Assembly (NCBI GenBank): GCA_963722665.1
Contig: CAVRNW010000015.1
Span: 1 to 36,538 of the forward strand
Reading direction: 5' to 3'
Source of the DNA: Site-B1 sp963722665
Lineage (GTDB): Bacteria; Bacteroidota; Bacteroidia; Flavobacteriales; Flavobacteriaceae
DNA length: 36,538 bases
Shown here: piece after piece, positions 8,939-18,443 of the stretch
Numbering within the stretch: position 1 is the stretch's first letter
Layout of the letters: the number at the start of each line of letters is the position of its first letter
The notes under the pieces: model-generated
What the model was told of the DNA's origin: nothing
What the model saw: the letters and a program-made list of their open reading frames with translations, nothing else
The model's database searches: none
Translations under genes and position numbers: made by a program

Positions 8939-10576
8939 ATGAAAAAAATTACCCTACTTATGAAGACTTCCGTTTATGCATTTTGTGCATTCGTTTTTTT
9001 AAGTTCAACTATATCCTTAAGTCAAACTAACAGAGTATTGGTTTCTGTTAACTGGCCTGATAAGTCTTATGAAAATAAGGTGGAGGTTTACGACCCCGCA
9101 AATAACTTGTTAGTGAGTATTTGTAACGCAGACGAATGCTATACTGCAGATGGTGATGGTGATTATGATCAATTCATCGGTACTTATGATCTTGGCTGTT
9201 TAGCTATAGACCCTTTGGTGCTTCCTAATTACAGTGTTAAATTATATGATATAGAGGACGATGGTTGGAATGGTTCTGCCTCAGTAACTATTAATGTTGC
9301 TGGTGTTGATGTATTTACTAATAATGGTAGTACTGCTAATTTAGCAGGTGTTACATTCCCTTTTAATGTAAACAGTGCAACATATTGTAACTATCCTGAC
9401 AGTGATGGTGATTCTGTGATTGATATAGTTGACCTTGATGACGATAATGATGGTATTCTTGATTCAGAAGAAGGATTAGGTATCGATAATTATAATTGTA
9501 CAGTTCCTACATTGGTATTTGAATCTGGTGTATTTGAATCTGGTAATGAAGGTGGAGTTGGAGCAATTTACCGATTTGGAAATGCATTGGAAGGATACGA
9601 TATATTAGTAGAAATTGTAGATATCGATAATGCCGATCTTAAACAGCTAGATGATGACGGTCAGGATACTCCTGAATTTTTACAGACTGAAATAGAATTT
9701 ACTGGTAATGGTACTCCAGGTATAGAGTTTAAATTTACATTGGTCGATGCAGGTACCTCTACACCTTCTACATCAATTTTCAGAATTGGTGGAACAACCT
9801 GGGATGTTGATGGTACAAATGAATATCAGGAATCAGTAAGATATTATAATCCGTCAGCTTATGGTTTAGATAATCCAACTTCGTTAACGGCAGATAGTTA
9901 TCCAGATGGTGCAGGTGTTACTTCCGGAAATGTAACTTATAATGGATTTGCAACAAATACAACCTTAAGATCTTATTTCCAGTTCTTAGACAATACTTTT
10001 AATATAAGGATGCAACTTAAAAAAACGACAACTTCAGACAGAACTCGTTTATATGCCATGTCCTTTACACAATGTGATATATTAGATTATAAATCACCTC
10101 AGTTAACTATTCTTTCAGGTAACGATTCAGATGGTGATGGTATCCCAAATCAATTAGACTTAGATTCAGATAACGATGGTATCCCGGATAACGTAGAAGC
10201 TCAGACTACTACAGGATATGTAGCTCCAAGTGGAGTTATTGATTATGTAACAGGTATCGACACAGCTTATCCATATGGTATTGTAATTGTAAATTCTGAT
10301 GATGATGAAGTATTTGACTATGTAGATACAGATTCTGATAACGATGGAACTCCGGATATCGAAGAGAATGGAATGGCAGATGCTATTGTAGTTTTTACAG
10401 ATGATGATGGAGATGGTCTGGATAATATTTTCGAAACAAACGGAACAAACGACCCAATTTATGACGTTAATGAAGATATAGAGGTTCCTGCTACTGATCT
10501 GCCTGACACAGATGGCGATATAGCCTCAGGTGGTGATGTGGATTACAGAGATGGATTAGATGTATTTTATAGCTAG
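8939..10576 (+). CDS. Gene A fragment 1: signal peptide and thrombospondin-3 repeats
   Basis: The ATG at 8939 is preferred over the upstream in-frame ATG at 8894 because it begins the signal peptide directly (MKKITLLMKTSVYAFCAFVF, cleavage near SLSQ). Residues about 30-150 form a beta-rich domain with YDIEDDGWNG that I cannot name. Calcium-binding TSP3-type repeats lie at about 154-177 (DSDGDSVIDIVDLDDDNDGILD) and again from about 397 to 540 (DSDGDGIPNQLDLDSDNDGIPD and later copies). A separate beta-sandwich lies between them. TSP3 blocks of this kind commonly act as rigid calcium-dependent spacers in secreted Bacteroidota proteins. The frame is lost just before LamG. Confidence 0.8.
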   Translation: MKKITLLMKTSVYAFCAFVFLSSTISLSQTNRVLVSVNWPDKSYENKVEVYDPANNLLVSICNADECYTADGDGDYDQFIGTYDLGCLAIDPLVLPNYSVKLYDIEDDGWNGSASVTINVAGVDVFTNNGSTANLAGVTFPFNVNSATYCNYPDSDGDSVIDIVDLDDDNDGILDSEEGLGIDNYNCTVPTLVFESGVFESGNEGGVGAIYRFGNALEGYDILVEIVDIDNADLKQLDDDGQDTPEFLQTEIEFTGNGTPGIEFKFTLVDAGTSTPSTSIFRIGGTTWDVDGTNEYQESVRYYNPSAYGLDNPTSLTADSYPDGAGVTSGNVTYNGFATNTTLRSYFQFLDNTFNIRMQLKKTTTSDRTRLYAMSFTQCDILDYKSPQLTILSGNDSDGDGIPNQLDLDSDNDGIPDNVEAQTTTGYVAPSGVIDYVTGIDTAYPYGIVIVNSDDDEVFDYVDTDSDNDGTPDIEENGMADAIVVFTDDDGDGLDNIFETNGTNDPIYDVNEDIEVPATDLPDTDGDIASGGDVDYRDGLDVFYS

Positions 10577-11225
10577 CGCCTCTATTGATTTTGATGGTGA
10601 AGATGATTATATGGATAGCGATCTTGATTTAAACGGTATGACTCAGGCAACAATAATGGCTTGGGTTAAGTTGGATCCTGATTTTGGAGATACATCTTAT
10701 ATTCTTAACCAAGGTGATTTTGAATTAGGAGTAACCTCAAACGGATCAATATTTGCAAGTATTAATGGAAGGACACTTTCAGTTCCTGATACAAAAGATC
10801 TTGATTTAAATAAATGGTATCATATTACTGTAATATTTGACAGTTCATTGCCAAGTGAAAACTTAAAAATCTATGTAAGTGGGGAATTTGCGATAACCGT
10901 GAGTCATCCTTCTCTATTAGGTCCAATAGACACTTGGACTTCTGAAAAATTTACTATTGGTAAAGAAGCAGGTGATGATAAAAAATATTTTAAAGGTGCT
11001 ATTGATGAGGTACGAGTATTCGATATTGCTTTAACAGAAGGTCAGATACACCAAATGGTTCACCAGGAAATAACTAACTATTTTGGTACTGTAAAAGGTG
11101 TTGTTGTTCCTAAAGAAATAATAGACTTTAATACAAGCGCCACAATTCCATGGTCAAACTTACAGGCATATTATCCTATGACAAATATATTAGCTTCTAA
11201 AACGTTTGATCTTGTCAAGTTTTAA
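10560..11225 (+). CDS. Gene A fragment 2: LamG domain
   Basis: True sequence starts at about ASIDFDGEDDYMD; the ATG at 10560 is not a start. It is a concanavalin-type LamG (laminin_G_3) jelly roll, with MAWVKLD, NKWYHITVIFD, LKIYVSGEF and the closing strand GAIDEVRVFDIALTEGQI. This is the same domain order as in B, C and D. LamG domains usually bind glycans or proteins; the ligand here is unknown. After LamG the first part of the shared tail begins (GTVKGVVVPKEIIDFN, LQAYYPMTN) and the frame changes near 11215. Confidence 0.75.
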   Translation: MYFIASASIDFDGEDDYMDSDLDLNGMTQATIMAWVKLDPDFGDTSYILNQGDFELGVTSNGSIFASINGRTLSVPDTKDLDLNKWYHITVIFDSSLPSENLKIYVSGEFAITVSHPSLLGPIDTWTSEKFTIGKEAGDDKKYFKGAIDEVRVFDIALTEGQIHQMVHQEITNYFGTVKGVVVPKEIIDFNTSATIPWSNLQAYYPMTNILASKTFDLVKF

Positions 11226-11496
11226 CAGAGTTGCCAAATTGTATAATATTGAAACTGTACAACCTCAAACAGCACCAATGCCTTATACAACAAAGGCAGA
11301 TGGAGACTGGGAACAAGCAAGTACACCTGGATCAAATGGTGATGTATGGGATCTTTCAACAAATCCAGTTACCAGTCCTTGGAGTATCATTAAAGTAAGC
11401 CATAACATGGTTGCTAAAAATGACATCAACTCTCATGCGTTGATCATTGATGCTGATAAATCTATAACGGTTACAGGAGATAGTGCTAGTTTCTAA
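11206..11496 (+). CDS. Gene A fragment 3: start of constant tail
   Basis: A short frame carrying QPQTAPMPY, GDVWDLS, PWSIIKVSHNMV and HALIIDADKSITVTGDS. Each matches a motif of the tail of B, C and D (QTAPMPYET, GDVWDIED, DWSIVHLHDN, HLGLIIDAGKTFTVGD). The frame ends in a premature TAA at 11494-11496, where an extra base precedes NMWYLELNG in the next frame. Confidence 0.6.
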   Translation: MILSSFNRVAKLYNIETVQPQTAPMPYTTKADGDWEQASTPGSNGDVWDLSTNPVTSPWSIIKVSHNMVAKNDINSHALIIDADKSITVTGDSASF

Positions 11497-12406
11497 CATG
11501 TGGTACTTGGAATTGAACGGAACATTAGATCTTCAGGGAGATTCACAATTAATTCAAGGAAAAGAAAGTGATCTTGGTTACATCTGCAGATGGAAAGATA
11601 TTAAGAAGACAGGAAGGAAATACGAATTATTTCTGGTATAACTACTGGTCATCTCCGGTTGGATCAGCAGGCTGTAACATCATTATCAGAAAATAATGGT
11701 CCTGACAACTAATACAAACAATACACCTTTTAGGCTGAATATGCTTAAAGATGGTTCAGGTACACCTTTCCAATTCACAAATGCTTATGAAGAAACTGGT
11801 AAGATAAGTACCTATTGGTTATATACATTCCAAAATGGTGTGACGTATTATGACTGGGAACGAATCAACCCCAGCACGATGCGTATTCAACCAGGGTTTG
11901 GATATACACAAAAAGGAACTGGAAATGCAGAATGCTGAGCAACAATATATATTTGAAGGAAAACCTAACAATGGTACTATTTTAGTTGCAGCTGACGATG
12001 TAGAGGGTGATTCATGGAACGATACGAAAGTGATCAAAATTCAACCTTAACTAATACTTTGATAGGTAACCCATATCCAAGTGCACTTAGATGCTGTTCA
12101 ATTCATTAACGATAACAAACCTGACACAGGATCAGGTGTTATAAGTGGAACCATCCAATTATGGGAACAATGGGGAGGTAGCTCACATTATCTAGCCGAT
12201 TATCAAGGTGGTTATGGTTACATCACTGCTTTATACTACAGAAAGAGCTTATCAACATGCAGATATTCCTATTGCAGATCAGGTTTTGAAAATAGGAATT
12301 AAAACGCCAACTTTCAATATTCCTGTAGGTCAGGGGTTCTTTGTAGAAGTAATTAATGATGGTAATATCGAATTCAATAACGGTCAACGTGTGTTTGTAA
12401 AAGAAA

Positions 12407-13186
12407 GTGATGTTCGGAATGGTACATCCAAACAATGGTTCTATGTTCTTTAGATCTTCAAATGCTGAAGCAAGCACAGTACTGCAGAACGAGGCAAATC
12501 CGTTTCAATTGATCCGTTTGGAGTTTGCAACATCAGAAGGTTCTACACGTAGATTCGTAATAGGATTTGGTGAAGATGCTACAGAAGGTTATGATTATGG
12601 ATTAGATGGTGGAGTTGTTACAGATCTTCCGGCAGATGATATGGGAAGCTTGTTGAACGGACAGCAATATGTGATTCAGGCGTTTTCACCTGTCACTGAG
12701 GATAAAGAAATTGACCTTAACCTGAATGCATCAGGGAACTTTACTTACAGTATAAAAGCAGTTGAGTTAAGTAATTTTACTGATGGGCAAGAGATCTATT
12801 TAAGAGACAATTTAACCAATACCTATTTTGATCTTACAAGCGAAGAAGCTTATAACTTCACATCAGAGGCCGGATTGTTTACAGATCGTTTTGATATCAT
12901 CTTTAAGGCAACGGAAACTTTAGGTAATGAAGAATTTACAAAAGATAACACGCTTATCTATGTAAATCAATTAGAAGATAAGCTTTATGTAAAAGCGTTG
13001 AGCAATCAAGCTAAACAATTAAGTATGACCAATATGATAGGTCAAACCGTAAAATCGTTCAATACAATTAACAACCAGACTTTAGAGAATGGAATCAATA
13101 TTTCTGGTCTAAGCAGCGGTGTTTATATCGTAAGTATTCAAACAGACAATAATATATCAATAGATAAAAAAGTGATTATTAATTAG
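12407..13186 (+). CDS. Gene A fragment 4: end of constant tail and T9SS sorting domain
   Basis: In register from about 12419 (NNGSMFFRSSNAEAST) to the stop. It includes RRFVIGFGEDATEGYDYGLDGG, DDMGSLLNGQQYVIQAFSP and LSNFTDGQEIYLRDN, then a type A T9SS C-terminal domain: LIYVNQLEDKLYVKAL, MTNMIGQTVKSF, ISGLSSGVYIVSIQTD, KKVIIN. This domain directs export through the outer membrane and surface attachment or release by PorU. It is the longest intact part of the tail of A. Confidence 0.85.
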   Translation: MMFGMVHPNNGSMFFRSSNAEASTVLQNEANPFQLIRLEFATSEGSTRRFVIGFGEDATEGYDYGLDGGVVTDLPADDMGSLLNGQQYVIQAFSPVTEDKEIDLNLNASGNFTYSIKAVELSNFTDGQEIYLRDNLTNTYFDLTSEEAYNFTSEAGLFTDRFDIIFKATETLGNEEFTKDNTLIYVNQLEDKLYVKALSNQAKQLSMTNMIGQTVKSFNTINNQTLENGINISGLSSGVYIVSIQTDNNISIDKKVIIN

Positions 13187-13211
13187 GATTTTAACCCCCT
13201 TTAATTAAACC

Positions 13212-13243
13212 AAAAGCCGGGAACTTAGTTTTTCCGGCTTTTT
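13212..13243 (+). terminator. Rho-independent terminator after gene A
   Basis: The stem AAAAGCCGG (13212-13220) pairs with CCGGCTTTTT (13234-13243), ending in a T run, 25 bases after the stop of gene A. It separates A from B transcriptionally. Confidence 0.87.
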
Positions 13244-13349
13244 CTTTATAAATATTCTGCTGTTTTGAAGGAGCTTTGTACTACAATTTTAAGCCTTAAT
13301 TTCATTAATATTCAACAAAAAAGATGTATTTCATCCCAATAATAATACA

Positions 13350-13418
13350 TTTAATCGATGTATTTCGTCGAATAAAATGCATAAATTACTGATTTGTAGT
13401 GCATTTTTAATATGTTTG
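13350..13418 (+). promoter_or_regulatory. Upstream region of gene B with paired TCGA motifs and -7 box
   Basis: TTTAATCGATG (13350-13360) and ATTTCGTCGAATA (13362-13374) lie side by side. TATGTTTG (13411-13418) fits the -7 consensus 28 bases before the B start; the best -33 candidate, TTTG at 13393-13396, is only 14 bases upstream of it. The two TCGA motifs recur before gene C. Confidence 0.42.
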
Positions 13419-13446
13419 TCTGTTAGCACCCAAATTATTGAACTAA

Positions 13447-16400
13447 ATGAAATTAAGGCTACTTATATTTTCATTCATTTTTAGTGCGCTATATCCTTCA
13501 TTAAAAGCTCAAACAACTTTTATTGAAGATGCTGCTACTTACGGGTTGAACATACCGCATCCAAAAGATGGTGGCCATGCCTGGGCTGACTTTGATGATG
13601 ACGGTGATCCGGACGTGCTCGTAAATCTGTATAGTTCTACAATCAGAAATTATCTCATGCAGAATAATGGCGATGGGACATTTACAAATGTACAAACAAC
13701 ATTAGCTTCTGGAATGTTAAGCGAATTAGCAGAAAGACAGGCCGCCTGGGGCGATTTAAATAATGATGGACGAACCGATTTTATGATGAATACCGCTGGC
13801 GTTCTAGTTTCAGAACCTGTAGCAATTCAAATTTTCTTACAAAACCTAGATGGCACTTTTGGTGATGGTATTGGTGGATCGGTACCAATTACAGTAGGAA
13901 AAGGTCCTGGCGCAACAATTACAATAAATCCAATAAACTCGGAAGGAGCAGGATTTTTTGATTTTGAGGGTGATGGGGATCTTGACATATTTTTTGATAA
14001 CCATGATTATGGTATAGAACTTCTACGAAATAATTATATCGATCACCTAACTCACTCTGTGGTTGATCCTGTCCCCAATGCCTTATTTTCACACGCAACA
14101 CCATTAAATGGCTCACCAAATGTTCAACTGGGTCTAAACCAATATGCAACCGATGGTGATTTTGGTACTTCTGCCGATGTTAATGATGATGGCTGGGTTG
14201 ATATTTTTATGCGTAAACGAAACCAAAACGATTTCTTTTTAAATCAAGGCGGTACATTTACAAATGGTTCTGATCTGAGTCAGGCAGAAAACTCTAATAA
14301 AGGCGCCAACGGTCTTTGGGATTTGGATAATGACGGTGATATGGATGCGGTTTGGACAGAAAACGGACAAACACAAATATTCAGGAATGATGGCCCAGGA
14401 ATTTGGGTAGCTCTGCTGGGAACAACTACTTTTCCCGGCCTACCTCAACCGGGAAATTTTGATATGGGGACGTCAACAGCTGGTATAGATGCACTCGCAG
14501 GTGGAGATATTGATAATGATGGCGATATTGATATTTTATTTGTAGGTGATACAAGAAGTTACTTATTCATCAACCAGTTAAACAGTCCTACTCCGGCACC
14601 TGGACAAATTGGAATTGGAGCAGCCATGTCGTTTACACTGGATGCTCAGACTTTTAATGTTGGAGCAGATGGAGAGGGTACAACCATGATAGATATTGAT
14701 GATGATGGTGATCTGGATATTTACATGAACATTAATAATGGTCATAATCAATTATATATAAATAATCTTGCTGAGGCTAACCGTGTGAATCATTTATTGA
14801 TTGATGTTACGGAAGATAGAAATGAGAGCGGTATTACTGGAGGACCTGAAAGGACAGCGATTGGTACTAATATTGTTCTAAAAGATTGCCAAGGCAATAT
14901 ACTTAGTGGGTTGCGCCAAGTAAATGGAGTATATGGACATGGTACTCAAATCCCGGAAGAAGTCCATTTTGGATTGCCACTAGGTGTTGCAGAAGGTCAA
15001 GTTTATATTATAGAAATACATTATCCAAATCTATACAATGCGTCAGCAGGAGGAATTACAAGATTATTGGCAACAGCAGCAGCAGAGCCATATGATATAC
15101 CTGGGATAAATCATTACAGTTTGACAACAACTGATGCAGAAAATCTTCAAAATCCTAATGCACCAACTGCGGTTGATGATCTGGAAACCGTAGCCTATGG
15201 TGACACGATTTCTGTACAAATTGATCTCCTGGCAAATGACTCCGATTTAGATGGTGATACATTCTTTATAGAAAGTGTTGTACAACCAGCTATCGGTACC
15301 GTTGTAATAGACGATGCAAATGCAGGACTAGTAACCTATACCTACAATGGCGGAGGAACAATTTTTACGGGAACAACTTTTGATTATACAATTTCTGATG
15401 CAAGGATTCCGTGTTATATATTAGGCAAGAAAGATACAGCTACTGTAACTATTTTTGAACCATGTGCCTACTCAGGAGGAATTGATAGTGATGGGGATTC
15501 AATAAATGATCTATGCGATCTCGATGATGACAATGATGGTATATTGGATGTAGATGAATATGAATGTTTAACACTGGCAAATAATGACATTTGTCGCTGG
15601 ACCAGAGATATTGCCGGTTCAAGAACACAAGGTGAAATAACCGATGGGTCAGTTATTTCCAAAGCAAATGATTATACAGTTGGCACGAACTTATCTGTGG
15701 CCGGTGGAACTGCAACTATATTTTTTATAAATGATGCCCAGACTTCAACTTTAAATGCAGCTATTCTTGACGAGGACTATATCCAAATGGAATTCATAAC
15801 CCAGGCATCAATTGAATCTGTAAGATTCAGTGGAATGCGCTATAGAAAACCCACCGGTGGGGATGAGAATTTCAGATATTATATTGGGATGCTCCTATCT
15901 GATGATGGCTTTGCTACCAGTCAAACAATGTTTCAGGATGTATTTGTTGATGAAACCGGAATGGGATTGGAACCATATATACCATTTGCCGATACCGGAT
16001 ATTTTTTAAAACCCTTTACAAAGTATTCAATAAGGGTCTATTTTTACGGTTTTGAAAACCCGGATCCGGGGCGATTTGATAATTTCTATTTTGTAGGAGA
16101 AAAATGTTCTTCTGTGCTGGATTCAGATGGCGATTCAGTCTCAGATCATCTTGACCTTGATAGTGACAACGACGGTATTCCTGATAATATAGAATTGCAA
16201 CCCACTAATGGATATATTCCACCGGCTGGAATATTTAATTCAAGTGGACTTGATACAGCATATTTAAGTGCATTATCTCCTGTAGATACCGATGGTGATG
16301 GCACACCTGATTATTTAGATTTGGATTCTGATAATCAAGGAGGAAACGATACAACAGAAGCAGGATTGTTATTAGCCGGATCCGATACGGATGGTGATGG

Positions 16401-17007
16401 ATTAGATAATAATATCGATACAACTGTAGGCTATGGAGATCCAAATGGAACAATAAATGATCCAACGCTTTTACCAGATTCAGATGGAGATGTTGTTAGT
16501 GGAGGTGACGTTGATTTCAGAGACTCATATAGTCCCAATCCTCCGGTTTCAGCAACCATAGATTTTGATGGAGTCGATGATTATGTAGAAGTTCCAATTT
16601 CAGTCATTAATACTTTGCCGCAATTTACTGTTAGTTTATGGGTCAAACCTGAAGATCTGGGAACCATGACACCGGCAACAGAATACAGATATATTTTTGG
16701 GCAGGAAAAATATTTCCTAATTGCTCACAGTCTTGATGCGGGTGGAATTCACAATATAAATGCTGGTGTTGCAACATCCCCTTCAGGAGGAGTTGGAACA
16801 TTGACCGCTTTTAATCCCGGAGACTGGATTCATATAACCGTAACATCCGATTTAACTAATAATTTATTGAAGCTCTATTTAAATGGCGAATATAAAAATG
16901 CCACGAGTTTTTCGACAATTAATAACAATTCTAATTCATTGCGATTTGGAATAGAAAGAGATTTACCGGGTTCTGCTTATACACCATTACTCAGGATGGA
17001 TGGATGA
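13447..17007 (+). CDS. Gene B fragment 1: FG-GAP propeller, ASPIC/UnbV, Ig-like, TSP3, LamG
   Basis: The signal peptide is residues 1-22 (cleavage after LKAQ). Seven FG-GAP/VCBS calcium loops of the form DxDxDGxxDxxxx start at residues 48, 103, 172, 244, 292, 354 and 416, the number expected for a seven-bladed propeller. An ASPIC/UnbV domain follows at about 448-528 (NHLLIDV, IGTNIVLKDCQGN, QVNGVYGHGTQ). Next come a cadherin/Ig-like domain at about 573-669 (LLANDSDLDGDTF), a TSP3 block near 680-702, a beta-sandwich, a second TSP3 block at about 893-1010, and LamG from about 1037. FG-GAP plus ASPIC/UnbV is known from CRTAC1-like secreted proteins. No enzyme motif is seen, so adhesion or matrix binding is the likely role. 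The frame ends at an indel in the last LamG strand. Confidence 0.87.
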   Translation: MKLRLLIFSFIFSALYPSLKAQTTFIEDAATYGLNIPHPKDGGHAWADFDDDGDPDVLVNLYSSTIRNYLMQNNGDGTFTNVQTTLASGMLSELAERQAAWGDLNNDGRTDFMMNTAGVLVSEPVAIQIFLQNLDGTFGDGIGGSVPITVGKGPGATITINPINSEGAGFFDFEGDGDLDIFFDNHDYGIELLRNNYIDHLTHSVVDPVPNALFSHATPLNGSPNVQLGLNQYATDGDFGTSADVNDDGWVDIFMRKRNQNDFFLNQGGTFTNGSDLSQAENSNKGANGLWDLDNDGDMDAVWTENGQTQIFRNDGPGIWVALLGTTTFPGLPQPGNFDMGTSTAGIDALAGGDIDNDGDIDILFVGDTRSYLFINQLNSPTPAPGQIGIGAAMSFTLDAQTFNVGADGEGTTMIDIDDDGDLDIYMNINNGHNQLYINNLAEANRVNHLLIDVTEDRNESGITGGPERTAIGTNIVLKDCQGNILSGLRQVNGVYGHGTQIPEEVHFGLPLGVAEGQVYIIEIHYPNLYNASAGGITRLLATAAAEPYDIPGINHYSLTTTDAENLQNPNAPTAVDDLETVAYGDTISVQIDLLANDSDLDGDTFFIESVVQPAIGTVVIDDANAGLVTYTYNGGGTIFTGTTFDYTISDARIPCYILGKKDTATVTIFEPCAYSGGIDSDGDSINDLCDLDDDNDGILDVDEYECLTLANNDICRWTRDIAGSRTQGEITDGSVISKANDYTVGTNLSVAGGTATIFFINDAQTSTLNAAILDEDYIQMEFITQASIESVRFSGMRYRKPTGGDENFRYYIGMLLSDDGFATSQTMFQDVFVDETGMGLEPYIPFADTGYFLKPFTKYSIRVYFYGFENPDPGRFDNFYFVGEKCSSVLDSDGDSVSDHLDLDSDNDGIPDNIELQPTNGYIPPAGIFNSSGLDTAYLSALSPVDTDGDGTPDYLDLDSDNQGGNDTTEAGLLLAGSDTDGDGLDNNIDTTVGYGDPNGTINDPTLLPDSDGDVVSGGDVDFRDSYSPNPPVSATIDFDGVDDYVEVPISVINTLPQFTVSLWVKPEDLGTMTPATEYRYIFGQEKYFLIAHSLDAGGIHNINAGVATSPSGGVGTLTAFNPGDWIHITVTSDLTNNLLKLYLNGEYKNATSFSTINNNSNSLRFGIERDLPGSAYTPLLRMDG

Positions 17008-17302
17008 AGTGCGTATTTTTAGTGGAATCCTGACTGATGATCAAATTAAGCGAATGACCTATCAGGAAATAAAAAATAATGCAGGTAACATTCACGGAAC
17101 TGTAATTGATAAGGATATTATTGATATTGATACCGGAACACCTGTTCCATGGACAGATCTTGTTTCTTACTATCCAATGACAAATATCAAATCAGGTAGA
17201 TTAATAGATGAATCTGGGAACGACAACATCGGATTTCTTAATAACATCACAAACATCCAGCCTCAAACCGCCCCTATGCCTTATGAAACAAGATCTGGCT
17301 AG
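17000..17302 (+). CDS. Gene B fragment 2: end of LamG and start of tail
   Basis: Continuation after an extra base near 16995. It reads GWMDEVRIFSGILTDDQI (final LamG strand), GNIHGTVIDKDIIDIDTG, LVSYYPMTN and QPQTAPMPYET, then hits a TAG at 17300. The ATG at 17000 is internal. Confidence 0.65.
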   Translation: MDEVRIFSGILTDDQIKRMTYQEIKNNAGNIHGTVIDKDIIDIDTGTPVPWTDLVSYYPMTNIKSGRLIDESGNDNIGFLNNITNIQPQTAPMPYETRSG

Positions 17303-18443
17303 ATGGTACTTTGGACCAGTGAAGAGAACCTGGTTACATGGAGATGTCTGGGATATAGAAGATGTAGCAAATAATAAGGACTGGAGCATCGTTCATTTAC
17401 ATGATAATGTAACAACAGCCGCGTCACACAAACATTTAGGATTGATAATAGATGCCGGAAAAACATTTACCGTTGGTGACACAGGTTTGGATGATCAGGA
17501 CTTTGAAATAAACAATACCTGGTATCTGGAATTGAATGGTACGATCGATCTGCAGGACGATTCGCAGTTGATACAGGGTTTAAATAGTGACCTGGTCACA
17601 GGAGCCAATGGAAAGATATTAAGAAGACAGGAAGGAACTTCCAACAAATTCTGGTATAATTACTGGAGTTCACCTGTTGGTAGTTTAGGAGCAACAACGC
17701 TTACAGATAATAATGGTTCAACGAACAATGCCAACAATACGCCATTTAATCTGGACATGATCAAAGACGGTAATGGAGCCGATATAGATTTTACCACGGC
17801 TTATGATGAGATAGGAAAAATAAGCACCTACTGGCTTTATACCTTCCAGAACGGGATAACATATTGGAACTGGGAACGATTCGCTCCAACAGATGCTATT
17901 CCACCCGGATTTGGGTATACCCAGAAAGGAATAGGCAATGGAGGAACCGAACAGCAGTATATTTTTGAAGGCAAACCTAATAATGGAACGATTCTTATTG
18001 CCGGTGATGATGTGGATGGTGATGATGGAGAATTTACGGAAAGCGTTCAGGATGTTACTTATACATCCTCTCTGGTTGGTAATCCATACCCAAGTGCATT
18101 GGATGCTATTCAGTTCATTGATGATAATATACCGGCTGCAGGAGGTATTACAAGTGGCACGATTCGTTTATGGGAACAATGGGCCGCCAATACGCATTAT
18201 CTTGCCTATTATGAAGGTGGTTATGGTTTCATAAATAAATTAGAAACAGTACGAGCCTATCAACATGAAAATATACCAATTGATGGCGGTGGAGGAGAAG
18301 GCATCAAAAGGCCGACCAACTATATTCCAGTTGGACAAAGTTTCTTTGTGGAAGTGATTGCGGACGGAGATATAGAATTTAATAATGGTCAGCGTGTATT
18401 TATTAAAGAAAGTGATGTAATGACAGATCAGGATGACTATTAA
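17208..18443 (+). CDS. Gene B fragment 3: main part of constant tail
   Basis: Only the part from about 17330 (TWLHGDVWDIEDVANNKDW) is in register; the upstream residues of this frame are noise. Between 17295 and 17330 several extra bases obscure what should resemble the ADGxWT..ETWLHG of D. The rest is the best preserved copy of the tail. It includes ASHKHLGLIIDAGKTFTVGD, WYLELNGTIDLQDDSQLIQG, GKILRRQEGTSNKFWYNYWS, ISTYWLYTFQNGITYWNWER, PPGFGYTQKG, QQYIFEGKPNNGTILIAGDD, LVGNPYPSALDAIQFIDDN and IPVGQSFFVEVIADGDIEFN. Such GNPYPSALDA-type regions are frequent before T9SS sorting domains in flavobacterial proteins. I know no assigned function. Confidence 0.75.
   Translation: MNLGTTTSDFLITSQTSSLKPPLCLMKQDLARWYFGPVKRTWLHGDVWDIEDVANNKDWSIVHLHDNVTTAASHKHLGLIIDAGKTFTVGDTGLDDQDFEINNTWYLELNGTIDLQDDSQLIQGLNSDLVTGANGKILRRQEGTSNKFWYNYWSSPVGSLGATTLTDNNGSTNNANNTPFNLDMIKDGNGADIDFTTAYDEIGKISTYWLYTFQNGITYWNWERFAPTDAIPPGFGYTQKGIGNGGTEQQYIFEGKPNNGTILIAGDDVDGDDGEFTESVQDVTYTSSLVGNPYPSALDAIQFIDDNIPAAGGITSGTIRLWEQWAANTHYLAYYEGGYGFINKLETVRAYQHENIPIDGGGGEGIKRPTNYIPVGQSFFVEVIADGDIEFNNGQRVFIKESDVMTDQDDY
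17475..17645 (+). repeat. Near-identical tract shared by B and C (B copy)
   Basis: 171 bases that match 24392-24562 with a single difference (AATAGTGACC here, AATAGCGACC there), counted by eye. Sequence just upstream of the tract is visibly more divergent between B and C, and D differs at many third codon positions across the same stretch. Confidence 0.85.
18294..18430 (+). repeat. Identical tract shared by B and D (B copy)
   Basis: 137 bases identical to 28035-28171 by eye, starting at GGAGAAGGCATC and ending at ATGACAGATCA. Both edges change abruptly (GGTGGA/GGTGGT before, GGATGAC/AAATGAC after). Confidence 0.85.

Larger units (their letters stand above)
8939..13186 (+). pseudogene. Gene A, reconstructed extent: T9SS-secreted TSP3/LamG protein, multiply frameshifted
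   Basis: Reconstructed from homology to B and D: about 1,415 residues, from signal peptide through thrombospondin-3 repeats, LamG and constant tail to a T9SS sorting domain. Frame changes occur near 10565, 11215, 11494, 11576, 11671, 11710, 11933, 12020, 12083, 12225 and 12418. Almost every one is explained by one inserted base; the one near 12020 could be two insertions or one deletion. Between 11494 and 12418 no long frame survives, but the broken frames still spell the tail motifs WYLELNGTLDLQ, GKILRRQEG, ISTYWLYTFQNG, GFGYTQKG, IGNPYPSA and IPVGQGFFVEV. The reading is strongly conserved across breaks, so either the decay is very recent or the insertions are sequence errors. A terminator follows at 13212. 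Confidence 0.7.

Noticed and set aside
9400..10560. Short repeated GATGGTGATGG-like units resembling a repeat array or CRISPR
   Set aside because: They encode DxDGDG calcium-binding TSP3 repeats in frame, vary in sequence and have no spacer structure.
11200..12450. Phase variation by slipped-strand mispairing as the cause of the frameshifts
   Set aside because: The extra bases are not in homopolymers or simple repeats, and there are a dozen in one gene, so no single switch could restore the frame.
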